Source: an uncultured Mediterraneibacter sp. (GTDB lineage: Bacteria; Bacillota; Clostridia; Lachnospirales; Lachnospiraceae). From it: a DNA stretch of 63,435 bases. Position 1 is the stretch's first letter; each line of letters starts with the position of its first letter. Under the pieces are notes generated by a model. That model made no database searches. It was given only the letters and a program-made list of their open reading frames with translations, and had not been told where the DNA came from. The position numbers were made by a program, and so were the translations under genes. The stretch spans positions 1-63,435 of the forward strand of contig CALWMN010000016.1 of the NCBI GenBank assembly GCA_944381935.1, written 5' to 3'. This document shows, piece by piece, positions 8,683 through 17,244 of the stretch.

Positions 8683-8938
8683 TTACAGTGAAGACTATCT
8701 GTTGACTTTCCTGAAGAATCAGGGAAAACTGTTTGATGAGCCGGTTGCAGAGACGCTGGAGGAGGCAGAAGCGTTTTTGGAGGACTGCATGGCGGTTGTT
8801 GTGGATTCTTTGTCAGAGGCAAGGGAGTACTTTGAGGAGAGCGGAGCAGATGTAGAGCACATGTCGGATGAGGAGCTGGAGGAAGCGTCAGAAGTATTTG
8901 TGCTTCCGGACGGGAAATATTTGATTGTGGAAGGATAG
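8675..8938 (+). CDS. Small acidic protein of unknown function
   Basis: An 87-residue, strongly acidic protein that I do not recognise. It has no signal peptide or membrane segment. The sequence looks like two helical stretches (about residues 1-40 and 42-75) and ends in a short strand-like tail, VFVLPDGKYLIVEG. It begins inside the end of the phosphatase gene (8-nt overlap, with GGGGAGG upstream) and is followed by a terminator, so the two genes form a coupled pair. The even codon use and good ribosome binding site argue that it is real. No function is proposed. Confidence 0.75.
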   Translation: MNDYSEDYLLTFLKNQGKLFDEPVAETLEEAEAFLEDCMAVVVDSLSEAREYFEESGADVEHMSDEELEEASEVFVLPDGKYLIVEG

Positions 8939-8962
8939 GAGAGAAGGAAAAACAGCAAAAGG

Positions 8963-8993
8963 AAGCCGCAGTTCATTGGACTGCGGCTTTTTC
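8963..8993. terminator. Bidirectional terminator between convergent genes
   Basis: AAGCCGCAGT (8963-8972) pairs with ACTGCGGCTT (8980-8989), followed by T's. The stop codon of the reverse-strand gene lies in the loop, and the A-rich left flank serves as its T run. Confidence 0.85.
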
Positions 8994-9407
8994 TACGGCA
9001 TCCCGGATGGCGTCCAGTATGATCTGCGACGTGTACGGCGTATCCTCTGGCAGTGTTATGTCATCGAGGGACTGTGTCTCATACACCTGTTCGGCAATTT
9101 CTTCAATTGCGGGCTGGATCAGAGGGAACATGGCAGTGACTGTCTCGTCCAGATTAGAAAAGCGGATCGAGTTGATACGGGATTCATCTACGGATACCTC
9201 TACCTCAAGATTCGTATTATTCAGCATAAGAGAAGAGGTGTAGATGCCTGGGGTATACTGTTTTTTTGTATTTGTATTTTCTGGTCCGCCCCCTGCCCGG
9301 AACATGACGACAAGGAGAACGATGAGCAGTATTCCCAGTGCGGCAAACACGGCGGTATAAATGATCTCTTTCATATGCAGGACAATAATTTTTGTCTTGG
9401 AACCCAT
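8973..9407 (-). CDS. Single-pass membrane protein with FMN-binding-like domain lacking the flavinylation motif
   Basis: A 144-residue protein with one membrane segment at about residues 14-36 and an extracytoplasmic domain after it. The domain starts YTPGIYTSSLMLNNTNLEVE and ends DTPYTSQIILDAIRDAVEKA. That pattern resembles FMN_bind domains, which start G.Y.g... and end in SGATyTS..i..Av..A, but the flavin-accepting SGAT is replaced by EDTPYTS, so covalent FMN is unlikely. Start ATG 9407 follows GGGAGGTAAC. A consensus sigma-E promoter lies 57 nt upstream, so mother-cell expression during sporulation is inferred. The fold assignment is mine and uncertain; the gene itself is well supported. 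Confidence 0.75.
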   Translation of the reverse strand: MGSKTKIIVLHMKEIIYTAVFAALGILLIVLLVVMFRAGGGPENTNTKKQYTPGIYTSSLMLNNTNLEVEVSVDESRINSIRFSNLDETVTAMFPLIQPAIEEIAEQVYETQSLDDITLPEDTPYTSQIILDAIRDAVEKAAVQ

Positions 9408-9463
9408 AGAGTTACCTCCCAGTAAATTTTCTTGTCTGTCTTGGAGACTTCCTACTTTTTATA

Positions 9464-9492
9464 AGTGTATGACGGAAAAAGAGAAAATATTC
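9464..9492 (-). promoter_or_regulatory. Consensus sigma-E promoter
   Basis: On the minus strand, GAATATT (9492-9486) is followed after exactly 14 nt by CATACACT (9471-9464). The Bacillus sigma-E consensus is KMATATT-N14-CATACAMT, so both elements match fully. It drives the FMN-binding-like membrane protein gene. Confidence 0.8.
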
Positions 9493-9503
9493 ACGGCTTT
9501 TGC

Positions 9504-9532
9504 GTGACAAACATCCGGCCATGCTGTAAAAT
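9504..9532 (+). promoter_or_regulatory. Sigma-A type promoter for pth-mfd
   Basis: GTGACA (9504-9509) and TAAAAT (9527-9532), 17-nt spacer, each one base from consensus. Confidence 0.6.
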
Positions 9533-9569
9533 ATAGAACGATGCCATTTTAGAAAGAGGATGATCAGAG

Positions 9570-10151
9570 ATGTTTATAATAGCCGGTCTTGGGAACCCGA
9601 CAAAGGAATACGAGGGCACCAGGCATAATGTTGGATTTGATGTAATAGACAGGCTTTCAGAAAAATACAATATATCGGTGGATATGAAAAAGCACCGGGC
9701 GTTGATCGGGAAGGGAATGATTGCCGGGCAGAAGGTGATCCTAGCAAAACCCCAGACATATATGAACTTAAGCGGGGAAAGCATACAAAGCCTCGTGGAT
9801 TACTATAAGGCGGATGAGACAAGAGAGCTGCTTGTCATATATGACGATGTAAGCCTTGGAGTGGGGCAGCTCCGCATCCGGGCGAAAGGAAGCGCGGGAG
9901 GCCACAATGGGATCAAGAATATTATTGCGAACCTGGGCAGCCAGGTGTTTCCCCGGATCAAGATCGGTGTAGGCGAAAAGCCGCCAAAGTATGATCTTGC
10001 GGACTATGTTCTCGGGCATTTTACAAAGGAAGAGCGGATTCTGATGGAGGAAGGATACGGCTGTGCGGCAGACGCAGTGGAGATGATCGTGTCGGGAAAT
10101 ATAGAAGGCGCGATGAATGAGTATAACAGGAAAAAGAAAGAAGAGAAATGA
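9570..10151 (+). CDS. pth: Peptidyl-tRNA hydrolase
   Basis: A 193-residue cytoplasmic esterase that frees tRNA from peptidyl-tRNA released by stalled ribosomes. Family motifs are GLGNPTKEYEGTRHNVGFDV (with the catalytic His), KPQTYMNLSGES, YDDVSLGVGQLRIR and KGSAGGHNGIKNI. Length is normal. The gene is followed at 18 nt by mfd, the pth-mfd order common in Firmicutes, and probably shares its transcript. Start ATG 9570 follows AGAGGATGATCAGAG. Confidence 0.97.
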   Translation: MFIIAGLGNPTKEYEGTRHNVGFDVIDRLSEKYNISVDMKKHRALIGKGMIAGQKVILAKPQTYMNLSGESIQSLVDYYKADETRELLVIYDDVSLGVGQLRIRAKGSAGGHNGIKNIIANLGSQVFPRIKIGVGEKPPKYDLADYVLGHFTKEERILMEEGYGCAADAVEMIVSGNIEGAMNEYNRKKKEEK

Positions 10152-10169
10152 AAGAAGGCGGTTGAGGAT

Positions 10170-13100
10170 ATGCAGGCTCTTTTGGCTCCCCTCTTGGAGC
10201 TGGCAGATTATCAGGAGATACAAAAAAGCAGAAGAGACGGGGAGGGGCTCATACAGATTGCAGGCTGTGTAAACTCTCAGAAAACACACCTGATGTACGC
10301 GCTTGGCGATGGCTGTGAATACAGAGTCATCGCTTTTTCCAGTGAAGAAAAAGCGAAAAGGACGTACGAAGAATACCGCTTTCTTTCAGATAATGTATAC
10401 ATGTATCCAGCCAGAGATCTTCTGTTCTACTATGCGGATATCAAAGGAAAGGTTCTGACAGGCAGGAGAATGGAGGTGTTAAGGGCGCTGATCGAAAAAG
10501 AAGAAAAGGCGCCTGTCACAGTGATTACGACGATGGATGCTTTCCTTGACGGGCTTCCGCACCCCGAAGAGATCAGGAAAAGCTGCATCAGGGCTGTGGC
10601 AGGGGAGATGATAGATTTTACCGGTTTCCAGGCGCAGCTTTCAGATCTTGGATATGAGAGGGAGAGCCAGATAGAGGCACCGGGTCAGTTCGCGGTGAGG
10701 GGCGGGATTCTGGATGTATTCCCTCTCACAGAAGAACTCCCGGTCAGGATAGAGCTGTGGGGAGACGAGATAGACTCTGTCAGAAGCTTTGATGTGGAGA
10801 GCCAGAGATCTGTTGAAAACCTGAGTGAAGTGACCATCTATCCCGCATCGGAAAACTGGAAAGAATCTTTGGGTGAGGTTTCTTTCCTGGAGTATTTCCC
10901 CAGGGAGAAGAGCCTCCTCTTTCTGGATGAACCATCCCGTCTGCAGGAGCAGGCGGAGACTGTGGAGCAGGAATATTTCCACAGCATGGACAGCCGGGAA
11001 GAGGCAGGGACGCTGGGGGAGGAGGTTCCCCTGAGGGTCTTTGAGACGAAAGACGTTATAGAGCAGATGAACCGCTACAGCGGAATCGGCTTTACGACCC
11101 TGGAATCGAAGTGCGGTCTCTTTAAAATAAGGCAGACGTACAGCATCCAGACAAAAGGGGTGAATCCTTACAATAACAGTTTTGAGCTGCTGACGAGGGA
11201 TTTAAAGCGCCTGAAGCGGAACGGGTACAGGGTGGTGCTCCTCTCAGGCTCCAAGACCCGGGCAAAGCGACTGGCGGAAGACTTGAGGGATTATGACCTG
11301 AGCAGCTTTTACAGCGAGGATATGGAACGTCTTGTCAATCCGGGAGAGATCATGGTGTCCTACGGACATGTGGCGGAGGGGTATGAGTATCCGATGCTGA
11401 AGTTTGTCGTGATCTCTGAGACAGACATTTTCGGAAAAAAGAAAAAAAAGAAGCGGCGCCGTGTGTATGAAGGACAGAAGATACAGAACTTTTCGGAGCT
11501 AAAGCCGGGAGATTACGTGGTGCACGAAAACCACGGGCTTGGAATCTACCGGGGCATTGAGAAGATTGAGGTGGATAAGGTCACAAAGGACTATATGAAA
11601 ATCTCCTATGCAGAAGGAGGGGTGCTCTATATCCCGGCAGGACAGATGGACCTGATCCAGAAATATGCCGGCGCGGATGCAAGGAAGCCGAAATTGAACA
11701 AGCTTGGGACCGCCCAGTGGGGAAAGACGAAGAGCCAGGTGAAGAAGGCGGTGCAGGCTGTGGCGAAAGACCTGGTAGAACTCTACGCGGCGAGACAGCA
11801 GTCGGATGGATTTGTCTATGGACCTGATACAGTGTGGCAGAAAGAGTTTGAGGAAATGTTCCCGTTTGAGGAAACGGAGGACCAGGCCCAGGCGATCGAG
11901 GACACAAAGCGCGATATGGAGAGCCATAAGATTATGGACCGCCTGATCTGCGGAGACGTGGGGTACGGGAAGACAGAGATTGCGATCCGTGCGGCGTTCA
12001 AGGCGGTCCAGGAAGGGAAACAGGTCGTCTATCTTGTGCCGACTACGATACTTGCGCAGCAGCACTACAATACCTTTGTCCAGAGGCTGAAAGATTTCCC
12101 GGTTCGGATTGACCTTCTGTGCAGATTCCGGACTTCCTATCAGCAGAAGAAGACCGTGGAGGATCTGAAAAAAGGCCTGGTCGACATTGTAATCGGGACA
12201 CACCGTGTCCTGTCAAAGGATGTGGGATACAAAGACCTGGGGCTCCTGATCATAGATGAAGAACAGAGATTCGGGGTAACGCATAAGGAAAAGATCAAAA
12301 AACTCAGGGAAAATGTAGATGTTCTGACCCTGACTGCCACGCCGATTCCCAGGACGCTGCACATGAGCCTGATCGGGATTCGGGATATGAGCGTCCTGGA
12401 GGAGGCGCCGATGGACCGTATGCCGATCCAGACCTATGTCATGGAATACAATGATGAAATGGTGAGGGAAGCGATTGAGAGAGAATTGGCGCGGGATGGG
12501 CAGGTGTATTATGTGTACAACCGGGTCAATGACATCGCAGATGTGGCAGGGCGTATCCAAAGGCTGATCCCGGAGGCCAATGTTTCGTTTGCGCACGGTC
12601 AGATGAATGAGCGCCAGCTGGAAGATATCATGTACGATTTTATCAACGGGGATATTGACGTCCTTGTATCGACAACGATCATAGAGACAGGGTTGGATAT
12701 CCCGAATGCAAATACCATGATCATCCAGGATGCGGACTGCTTCGGGCTTTCCCAGCTCTATCAGCTCAGGGGGAGAGTGGGGAGGTCAAACCGTATGGCA
12801 TATGCCTTTCTCCTGTACAGGAGAGATAAGCTGTTAAAAGAGGTAGCAGAGAAAAGGCTTGCAGCGATCCGTGAGTTTACAGACCTTGGGTCCGGTATTA
12901 AGATCGCCATGCGCGATTTGGAGATCAGGGGCGCCGGAAATCTGCTGGGGGAAGCGCAGAGCGGCCACATGGAAGCCGTGGGGTATGACCTGTACTGCAA
13001 GATGCTCAATGAAGCGGTGCGGCAGTTAAAAGGAGACGGTGAGGAAGAGGTGTATACGACGACGCTGGATTTGAATATCGATGCATATATACCGGATTCT

Positions 13101-13523
13101 TATATTAAAAATGAGTATCAGAAGCTTGATATCTACAAAAGGATCGCAGCCATCGAGACAGAAGAAGAGATGGATGACATGACAGAGGAGCTGATAGACC
13201 GGTTCGGAGATATCCCCAAAAAAGTACAGCAGTTACTCCATATTGCCATGCTCAAAGGAATTGCCCATCGGGCATATGTAACTTCAGTAGAACAAAAAGG
13301 ACAGGACTTTAAGATCACCATGTACGAGCGCGCGAAAATTGACCCGCAGAAAATCCCACCCCTCCTTAAAACGTATGGGAACAGCCTTGTATTCCGGGCG
13401 GAAGAGACGCCTTTTTTCCTGTACCAGAAAAGGGGGAGGAACAAAAAAGAGACAGGGGAGGATGTGATCAGGCTGCTCAGGAAGATACTGGAAGATATCA
13501 GCGGGCTTAGGGCGGACCTGTGA
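10170..13523 (+). CDS. mfd: Transcription-repair coupling factor Mfd
   Basis: A 1117-residue ATP-dependent translocase that removes stalled RNA polymerase and recruits UvrA. The order is: UvrB-homology region (about 20-260), a RNAP-interaction domain after FSELKPGDYVVHENHGLGIY (about 450-520), then a RecG-like motor. Motor motifs are GDVGYGKTE (Walker A, about 595), DEEQRFGV (Walker B, about 696), TATPIPRTL, STTIIETGLDIPNAN and QLRGRVGRS. The TRCF C-terminal domain follows. It is slightly shorter than the typical 1150. A basic run KKKKKKRRR (about 425) precedes the RNAP-binding domain. Confidence 0.97.
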   Translation: MQALLAPLLELADYQEIQKSRRDGEGLIQIAGCVNSQKTHLMYALGDGCEYRVIAFSSEEKAKRTYEEYRFLSDNVYMYPARDLLFYYADIKGKVLTGRRMEVLRALIEKEEKAPVTVITTMDAFLDGLPHPEEIRKSCIRAVAGEMIDFTGFQAQLSDLGYERESQIEAPGQFAVRGGILDVFPLTEELPVRIELWGDEIDSVRSFDVESQRSVENLSEVTIYPASENWKESLGEVSFLEYFPREKSLLFLDEPSRLQEQAETVEQEYFHSMDSREEAGTLGEEVPLRVFETKDVIEQMNRYSGIGFTTLESKCGLFKIRQTYSIQTKGVNPYNNSFELLTRDLKRLKRNGYRVVLLSGSKTRAKRLAEDLRDYDLSSFYSEDMERLVNPGEIMVSYGHVAEGYEYPMLKFVVISETDIFGKKKKKKRRRVYEGQKIQNFSELKPGDYVVHENHGLGIYRGIEKIEVDKVTKDYMKISYAEGGVLYIPAGQMDLIQKYAGADARKPKLNKLGTAQWGKTKSQVKKAVQAVAKDLVELYAARQQSDGFVYGPDTVWQKEFEEMFPFEETEDQAQAIEDTKRDMESHKIMDRLICGDVGYGKTEIAIRAAFKAVQEGKQVVYLVPTTILAQQHYNTFVQRLKDFPVRIDLLCRFRTSYQQKKTVEDLKKGLVDIVIGTHRVLSKDVGYKDLGLLIIDEEQRFGVTHKEKIKKLRENVDVLTLTATPIPRTLHMSLIGIRDMSVLEEAPMDRMPIQTYVMEYNDEMVREAIERELARDGQVYYVYNRVNDIADVAGRIQRLIPEANVSFAHGQMNERQLEDIMYDFINGDIDVLVSTTIIETGLDIPNANTMIIQDADCFGLSQLYQLRGRVGRSNRMAYAFLLYRRDKLLKEVAEKRLAAIREFTDLGSGIKIAMRDLEIRGAGNLLGEAQSGHMEAVGYDLYCKMLNEAVRQLKGDGEEEVYTTTLDLNIDAYIPDSYIKNEYQKLDIYKRIAAIETEEEMDDMTEELIDRFGDIPKKVQQLLHIAMLKGIAHRAYVTSVEQKGQDFKITMYERAKIDPQKIPPLLKTYGNSLVFRAEETPFFLYQKRGRNKKETGEDVIRLLRKILEDISGLRADL

Positions 13524-13550
13524 CAGATAAGTAGTTTTTGTGATTTATAC

Positions 13551-13579
13551 TTGTTAGAATATAAAAAACAGAGTATAAT
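13551..13579 (+). promoter_or_regulatory. Sigma-A promoter for the foldase lipoprotein
   Basis: TTGTTA (13551-13556) and a perfect TATAAT (13574-13579) with a 17-nt spacer in the 129-nt gap after mfd. Confidence 0.65.
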
Positions 13580-13652
13580 ATTCAAGAATGTTGCGAGCCA
13601 TCATATTGGAATGTAAAAAGGCTCGAGTATAGTACTTAGGAGGATATTTAGC

Positions 13653-14792
13653 ATGAGATTCAGAAAAAGGGCGGCAGTCCTGTCAGCGGCAGGTCTGCTT
13701 GCGGCAGCAGGCATTACAGGCTGCAGCGGCTCTCTTGATACAGATGCAGTTGTCGCAACAGTCGGCGGGGAGGATATTTTACTTGGCGTTGCGAATTTCT
13801 ATGCCCGGATGCAGCAGGGAGAATATGAGACATATTATGCCAGTGTGCTCGGGACAACCGGGGATGAGATGTGGACACAGGAATACAGTGAGAATACGAC
13901 CCTGGAGGAAGAAACGAAGAACACGATCTTAGAATCGCTGGAAGATATGTATATCATCTCCCAGCACGCGGAGGAATATGACATTGCGCTCACAGATGAT
14001 GAGAATGATGCGATTGCGGATGCCGCTGCCCAGTTTGATGAGGATAATACGTCAGAGACAAAAGAAGCGGTATCTGGATACCGGAAATACGTGGAAAAGC
14101 TTCTCCAGCTTGCCACGATCCAGACCAAAATGGACAGCGCCATGCGGGAAGGCGTGGATGAGGAAGTCTCCGATGAAGAAGCGGCACAGAAGGGTATGGA
14201 GTATGCATTTTTCCCGTATACGACAACGGATGACGACGGGAACAGCGTGGATCTGACTGATGAAGAGAAAGAGGGCATCAGGGCGAAGGCGCAGGCTTTT
14301 GCGGATGAGCTGGGCGAAGGCGCAGACTCGGAGACAGCGGCAGAGGCAGCAGGCGTGGAGGTGCAGGTCTCAACCTTTGATTCCGAGAGCACAAGTCCGA
14401 ACAGCGACCTGATCGCAGCGGCAGATGCCCTGGAAAATGAGGGAGACGTCACGGGAATTGTAGAGACAGACAACGGAATCTATGTTGCGCGGCTTACAAG
14501 CCTTCTGGACCGCGAGGCGACAGACCGGGAGAAAGAGAGTATCGTGGAGCAGCGCCGCCAGGATCAGTATGACTCGCTCCTGGAACAGTGGCGCAATGAT
14601 GCGGATATCCAGGTGGATGAGAATGTCTGGGATAAGGTTGATTTTGAGGAGCAGGGAGTGACGATCATCACCTCTCCCGCTGAAGAGGGTACTTCAGACG
14701 GTGCAGAGGAGACAGCAGAAGATCAGGAGGAAGGAAACAATTCCGACTCGGAAGCAGACAGTGCATCTGATGAAACAGACAGTTCACAATAG
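13653..14792 (+). CDS. PrsA/SurA-like foldase lipoprotein with weak parvulin domain
   Basis: A 379-residue exported lipoprotein: a basic start, a hydrophobic stretch and the lipobox GITGC with Cys24 as the lipidation site. A helical SurA_N-like region (about 35-190) follows. A parvulin-type segment is recognisable mainly by its last part (ALENEGDVTGIVETDNGIYVARL, about 270). The C-terminal 50 residues are a low-complexity Glu/Ser/Asp tail, and the whole protein is very acidic. PrsA homologues fold secreted proteins at the outer face of the membrane. The poor conservation of the first half of the parvulin domain leaves isomerase activity doubtful. Start ATG 13653 follows TTAGGAGG. Confidence 0.8.
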   Translation: MRFRKRAAVLSAAGLLAAAGITGCSGSLDTDAVVATVGGEDILLGVANFYARMQQGEYETYYASVLGTTGDEMWTQEYSENTTLEEETKNTILESLEDMYIISQHAEEYDIALTDDENDAIADAAAQFDEDNTSETKEAVSGYRKYVEKLLQLATIQTKMDSAMREGVDEEVSDEEAAQKGMEYAFFPYTTTDDDGNSVDLTDEEKEGIRAKAQAFADELGEGADSETAAEAAGVEVQVSTFDSESTSPNSDLIAAADALENEGDVTGIVETDNGIYVARLTSLLDREATDREKESIVEQRRQDQYDSLLEQWRNDADIQVDENVWDKVDFEEQGVTIITSPAEEGTSDGAEETAEDQEEGNNSDSEADSASDETDSSQ

Positions 14793-14804
14793 ACAGGCAG
14801 AATA

Positions 14805-14855
14805 AAAACCCCGGAAGGACCAGTGACAAGGTTTGGCCCTTCCGGGGTTTTCTCT
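14805..14855. terminator. Bidirectional terminator
   Basis: A 14-bp perfect stem (14805-14818 with 14838-14851) with A's on the left and T's on the right, between convergent genes. It serves both the foldase gene and the reverse-strand kinase-like gene. Confidence 0.88.
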
Positions 14856-14856
14856 T

Positions 14857-15342
14857 TCAGATGTACTCAAGCTTTTCAAAATAGTGCATCAGGATATCCG
14901 CACAATTTTCCAGGCCAAGCTCGGAAGTATCGAGGATCATATGATAATCGTTCACATCTCCCCATGTTTTTCCTGTATGTTCATAGTAATAAGAAGCTCT
15001 TTCGTCGTCGTTTTTCTCAACCTTTTCTTTCGCCTCATCATAGTTTAAGTTGTATTTCTCCATGATCCTGCGGATCCGGTCTTCCTTATCGGCGCACACG
15101 AAAATATTAAGCACGTTCATCCGGTCTTTCAGAATGTCAGAAGCACAGCGCCCCAGGATAATACATGGCTTCTCAGCCAGTTTGCGGATGGCTTCGGCCT
15201 CGCTCTCATACTGATGGCCGCTGAGCTGTTCCTCGATATAGGCTTTGTCGTAAACCGGGATATCAAGCCTTTCGGAAAGTTCTTGCGCAATAATACTTGC
15301 TCCTGTACCGAAACGACGGCTCATAGTGATTACTAATTTCAT
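14857..15342 (-). CDS. Cytidylate kinase-like family protein
   Basis: A 161-residue protein of the cytidylate-kinase-like family. The N-terminus MKLVITMSRRFGTGASIIAQ looks like a P-loop region in which the usual GxxGxGKS is replaced by SRRFGTGAS. RCASDILKDR (about 67) and IRRIMEKYNLNYDEAKEKV (about 88) fit the NMP-kinase lid/helix pattern. The family is common in Clostridia and its substrate is not known. It lies 41 nt downstream of the FprA gene on the same strand, so they are probably co-transcribed. AGGAGGAG precedes ATG 15342. Activity as a true kinase is uncertain. Confidence 0.8.
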   Translation of the reverse strand: MKLVITMSRRFGTGASIIAQELSERLDIPVYDKAYIEEQLSGHQYESEAEAIRKLAEKPCIILGRCASDILKDRMNVLNIFVCADKEDRIRRIMEKYNLNYDEAKEKVEKNDDERASYYYEHTGKTWGDVNDYHMILDTSELGLENCADILMHYFEKLEYI

Positions 15343-15383
15343 AAGAACTCCTCCTTTGTAGACAAAAGTGTTAGTATTTCATA

Positions 15384-16586
15384 TTATAGCACTTCTTTTG
15401 CAATTTGTCTGCCAAGAGATTGCAACTCTTCGAGCTGGGCGTCCTTTACAGAAGACTTTATCGTGACAGTTCCGTCAAGAATTTTCATGTTTTTCATCTC
15501 GCCGATCTTTGCAGACATAAGTTTGGAAGACTGCGGCGCCCAGGTTCCGTTGCCCAGAATGGCGACTGTGCGGTTCTGGAGGGCGAGTGCTTTCATGTCT
15601 TCCAGATAATTGTCCATCAGAGGGTAAATGCTGTTGTTGTAGGTGGGGGCGGCAAGCACAAGATGGCTGTACTTAAAACTGTCCGAGATCAGCTCGGACA
15701 CATGTGTTTTGGAAATGTTATGCATCCGAATCTCTTTCACTCCTTCTTCTGCCAGCATGGACGCAAGGACCTCTGCCATATTTTCCGTATTTCCATACAT
15801 GGACGCGTAAGCGATCATAACACCTTTCTGTTCCGGTTCATATTTGCTCCACGTGTCATATTTGCCGATGATGTAGTCAAGGCCTGTCCGCCAGATTGGT
15901 CCGTGGAGCGGGCAGAGCATCCGGATATCCAGCCCGGCGGCTTTTTTCAGGACATTCTGTACCTGCATGCCATACTTCCCGACAATATTTGTATAATAGC
16001 GGCGCGCTTCGTCAAGCCAGTCCCTGTCAAAATTAACTTCATCATTGAATATGTTTCCGTTCAACGCCTTAAAGGTTCCGAAAGCATCCGCTGAAAAGAG
16101 GATTTTGTCTGTTTCGTCATAGGTCATCATAGCTTCAGGCCAGTGTACCATTGGCGCCATGACAAAGCGAAGCGTGTGGTTTCCGCAGGAGAAAGTGTCT
16201 CCCTCTTTTACCGTGACAGTCCTCCCCTCCAGATCAAAATTAAAGAATTGTGTAATCATCGGAAATGTCTTGGCATTGCCGATAATCTGCATATCCGGAT
16301 AGCGAAGGACAAGGTCTTCGATCATGGAGCAGTGGTCAGGCTCCATATGGTTGACGATGAGAAAGTCAAGCGTGCGCCCGCCCAGGACGGCCTGTATATT
16401 TTCAAGGAACTGGCGTCCCACGGCATAATCGGCAGCATCGAATAAGACGGTTTTTTCATCCATCAGCAGATAAGAGTTATAGGAAACCCCATCCCGGAGA
16501 GGGAAAATATTCTCAAACAGCTCAAGCCTGCGGTCGCTGGCGCCTACCCAGTACAGATCCTGTGTTACCTTTCTGAAACAATGCAT
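15384..16586 (-). CDS. FprA-type flavodiiron protein (O2/NO reductase)
   Basis: A 400-residue two-domain protein. The N-terminal metallo-beta-lactamase-like domain has all diiron ligands: H80-x-E82-x-D84-H85, H148, D167 and H228. The C-terminal flavodoxin domain starts near residue 255 (GVMIAYASMYGNTENMAEVL) and binds FMN. Class A flavodiiron proteins reduce O2 to water or NO to N2O with electrons from rubredoxin, protecting anaerobes. No fused or adjacent rubredoxin is present, so the electron donor is encoded elsewhere. A good promoter lies 61 nt upstream. Confidence 0.94.
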   Translation of the reverse strand: MHCFRKVTQDLYWVGASDRRLELFENIFPLRDGVSYNSYLLMDEKTVLFDAADYAVGRQFLENIQAVLGGRTLDFLIVNHMEPDHCSMIEDLVLRYPDMQIIGNAKTFPMITQFFNFDLEGRTVTVKEGDTFSCGNHTLRFVMAPMVHWPEAMMTYDETDKILFSADAFGTFKALNGNIFNDEVNFDRDWLDEARRYYTNIVGKYGMQVQNVLKKAAGLDIRMLCPLHGPIWRTGLDYIIGKYDTWSKYEPEQKGVMIAYASMYGNTENMAEVLASMLAEEGVKEIRMHNISKTHVSELISDSFKYSHLVLAAPTYNNSIYPLMDNYLEDMKALALQNRTVAILGNGTWAPQSSKLMSAKIGEMKNMKILDGTVTIKSSVKDAQLEELQSLGRQIAKEVL

Positions 16587-16646
16587 GAATAATTCCTCCT
16601 TTTATTTATATGTTTCATTGGTGAATAAACAAATTACAACGACTCT

Positions 16647-16674
16647 ATTCTACCATAAAACAGAAAATTAGCAA
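16647..16674 (-). promoter_or_regulatory. Sigma-A extended promoter for fprA
   Basis: Minus strand TTGCTA (16674-16669), 16-nt spacer, TAGAAT (16652-16647), with a TGG extension before the -10. Confidence 0.6.
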
Positions 16675-16767
16675 GAATATTCCTCATTCCTCTTCCGGCA
16701 GAAAGAAAAATAGGGTATGCTTATATGGAGAGACGGGCAGATTCTGTCTGCCGGAAGGAGGAGAAAA

Positions 16768-17115
16768 ATGTTATTTGTATGCTATCCAAAATGCAGCACC
16801 TGTATGAAAGCAAGAAAATGGCTGGATGAAAAAGGGGTACAGTATGAGATGAGAGATATCAGGGAAGAAAATCCGTCGGAGGACGAGATCAGAAAGTGGT
16901 GGAAGAAGAGCGGCCTTCCGCTGAAGCGTTTCTTTAATACGAGCGGAAATCTCTACAAGGAGATGAAGCTTAAAGACAGGCTGCCCAAGATGAGCGAGGA
17001 GGAGCAGTTAGAGCTTCTGGGAAGCGATGGGATGCTCGTGAAACGGCCGATTCTGGTGGGCCAGGATGTGGTTCTGACCGGATTCAGGGAGAAAGAGTGG
17101 GAGGAAAAGCTCTGA
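16768..17115 (+). CDS. ArsC/Spx/YffB-family thioredoxin-fold protein
   Basis: A 115-residue protein beginning MLFVCYPKCSTCMKARKWL, the N-terminal strand and redox loop of the ArsC/Spx family, with Cys5 plus a C-S-T-C pair. Later family marks are FNTSGNLYKEM and VKRPILVG. Members are either arsenate reductases with glutaredoxin-type chemistry or RNA-polymerase-binding regulators (Spx). Length fits both, and nothing arsenic-related lies nearby, so I keep the family name. Start ATG 16768 follows GGAAGGAGG; the frame is open further upstream but unsupported. Confidence 0.85.
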   Translation: MLFVCYPKCSTCMKARKWLDEKGVQYEMRDIREENPSEDEIRKWWKKSGLPLKRFFNTSGNLYKEMKLKDRLPKMSEEEQLELLGSDGMLVKRPILVGQDVVLTGFREKEWEEKL

Positions 17116-17153
17116 GCCCCGAAAAAGTGTAACATGAGGAAAGCGGGAGGAAA

Positions 17154-17209
17154 AAACTCAAAAGGGACGGCAGGAACACATTTCTCTTCTGTGTTCCTGC
17201 CGTCCCTTT
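17154..17209. terminator. Long perfect hairpin terminator between convergent genes
   Basis: A 20-bp perfect inverted repeat (17161-17180 with 17190-17209) and a 9-nt loop. On the minus strand it is followed by a T-rich run (complement of 17154-17159), so it best terminates the DUF4097 operon. On the plus strand only three T's follow. Confidence 0.8.
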
Positions 17210-17244
17210 GCACGGTCCGTACCGTACCGGACAGACCGGCACGG

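Noticed and set aside
15405-16094. A 229-codon forward frame opposite fprA
   Set aside because: Antisense to a gene with full diiron and flavodoxin motifs.
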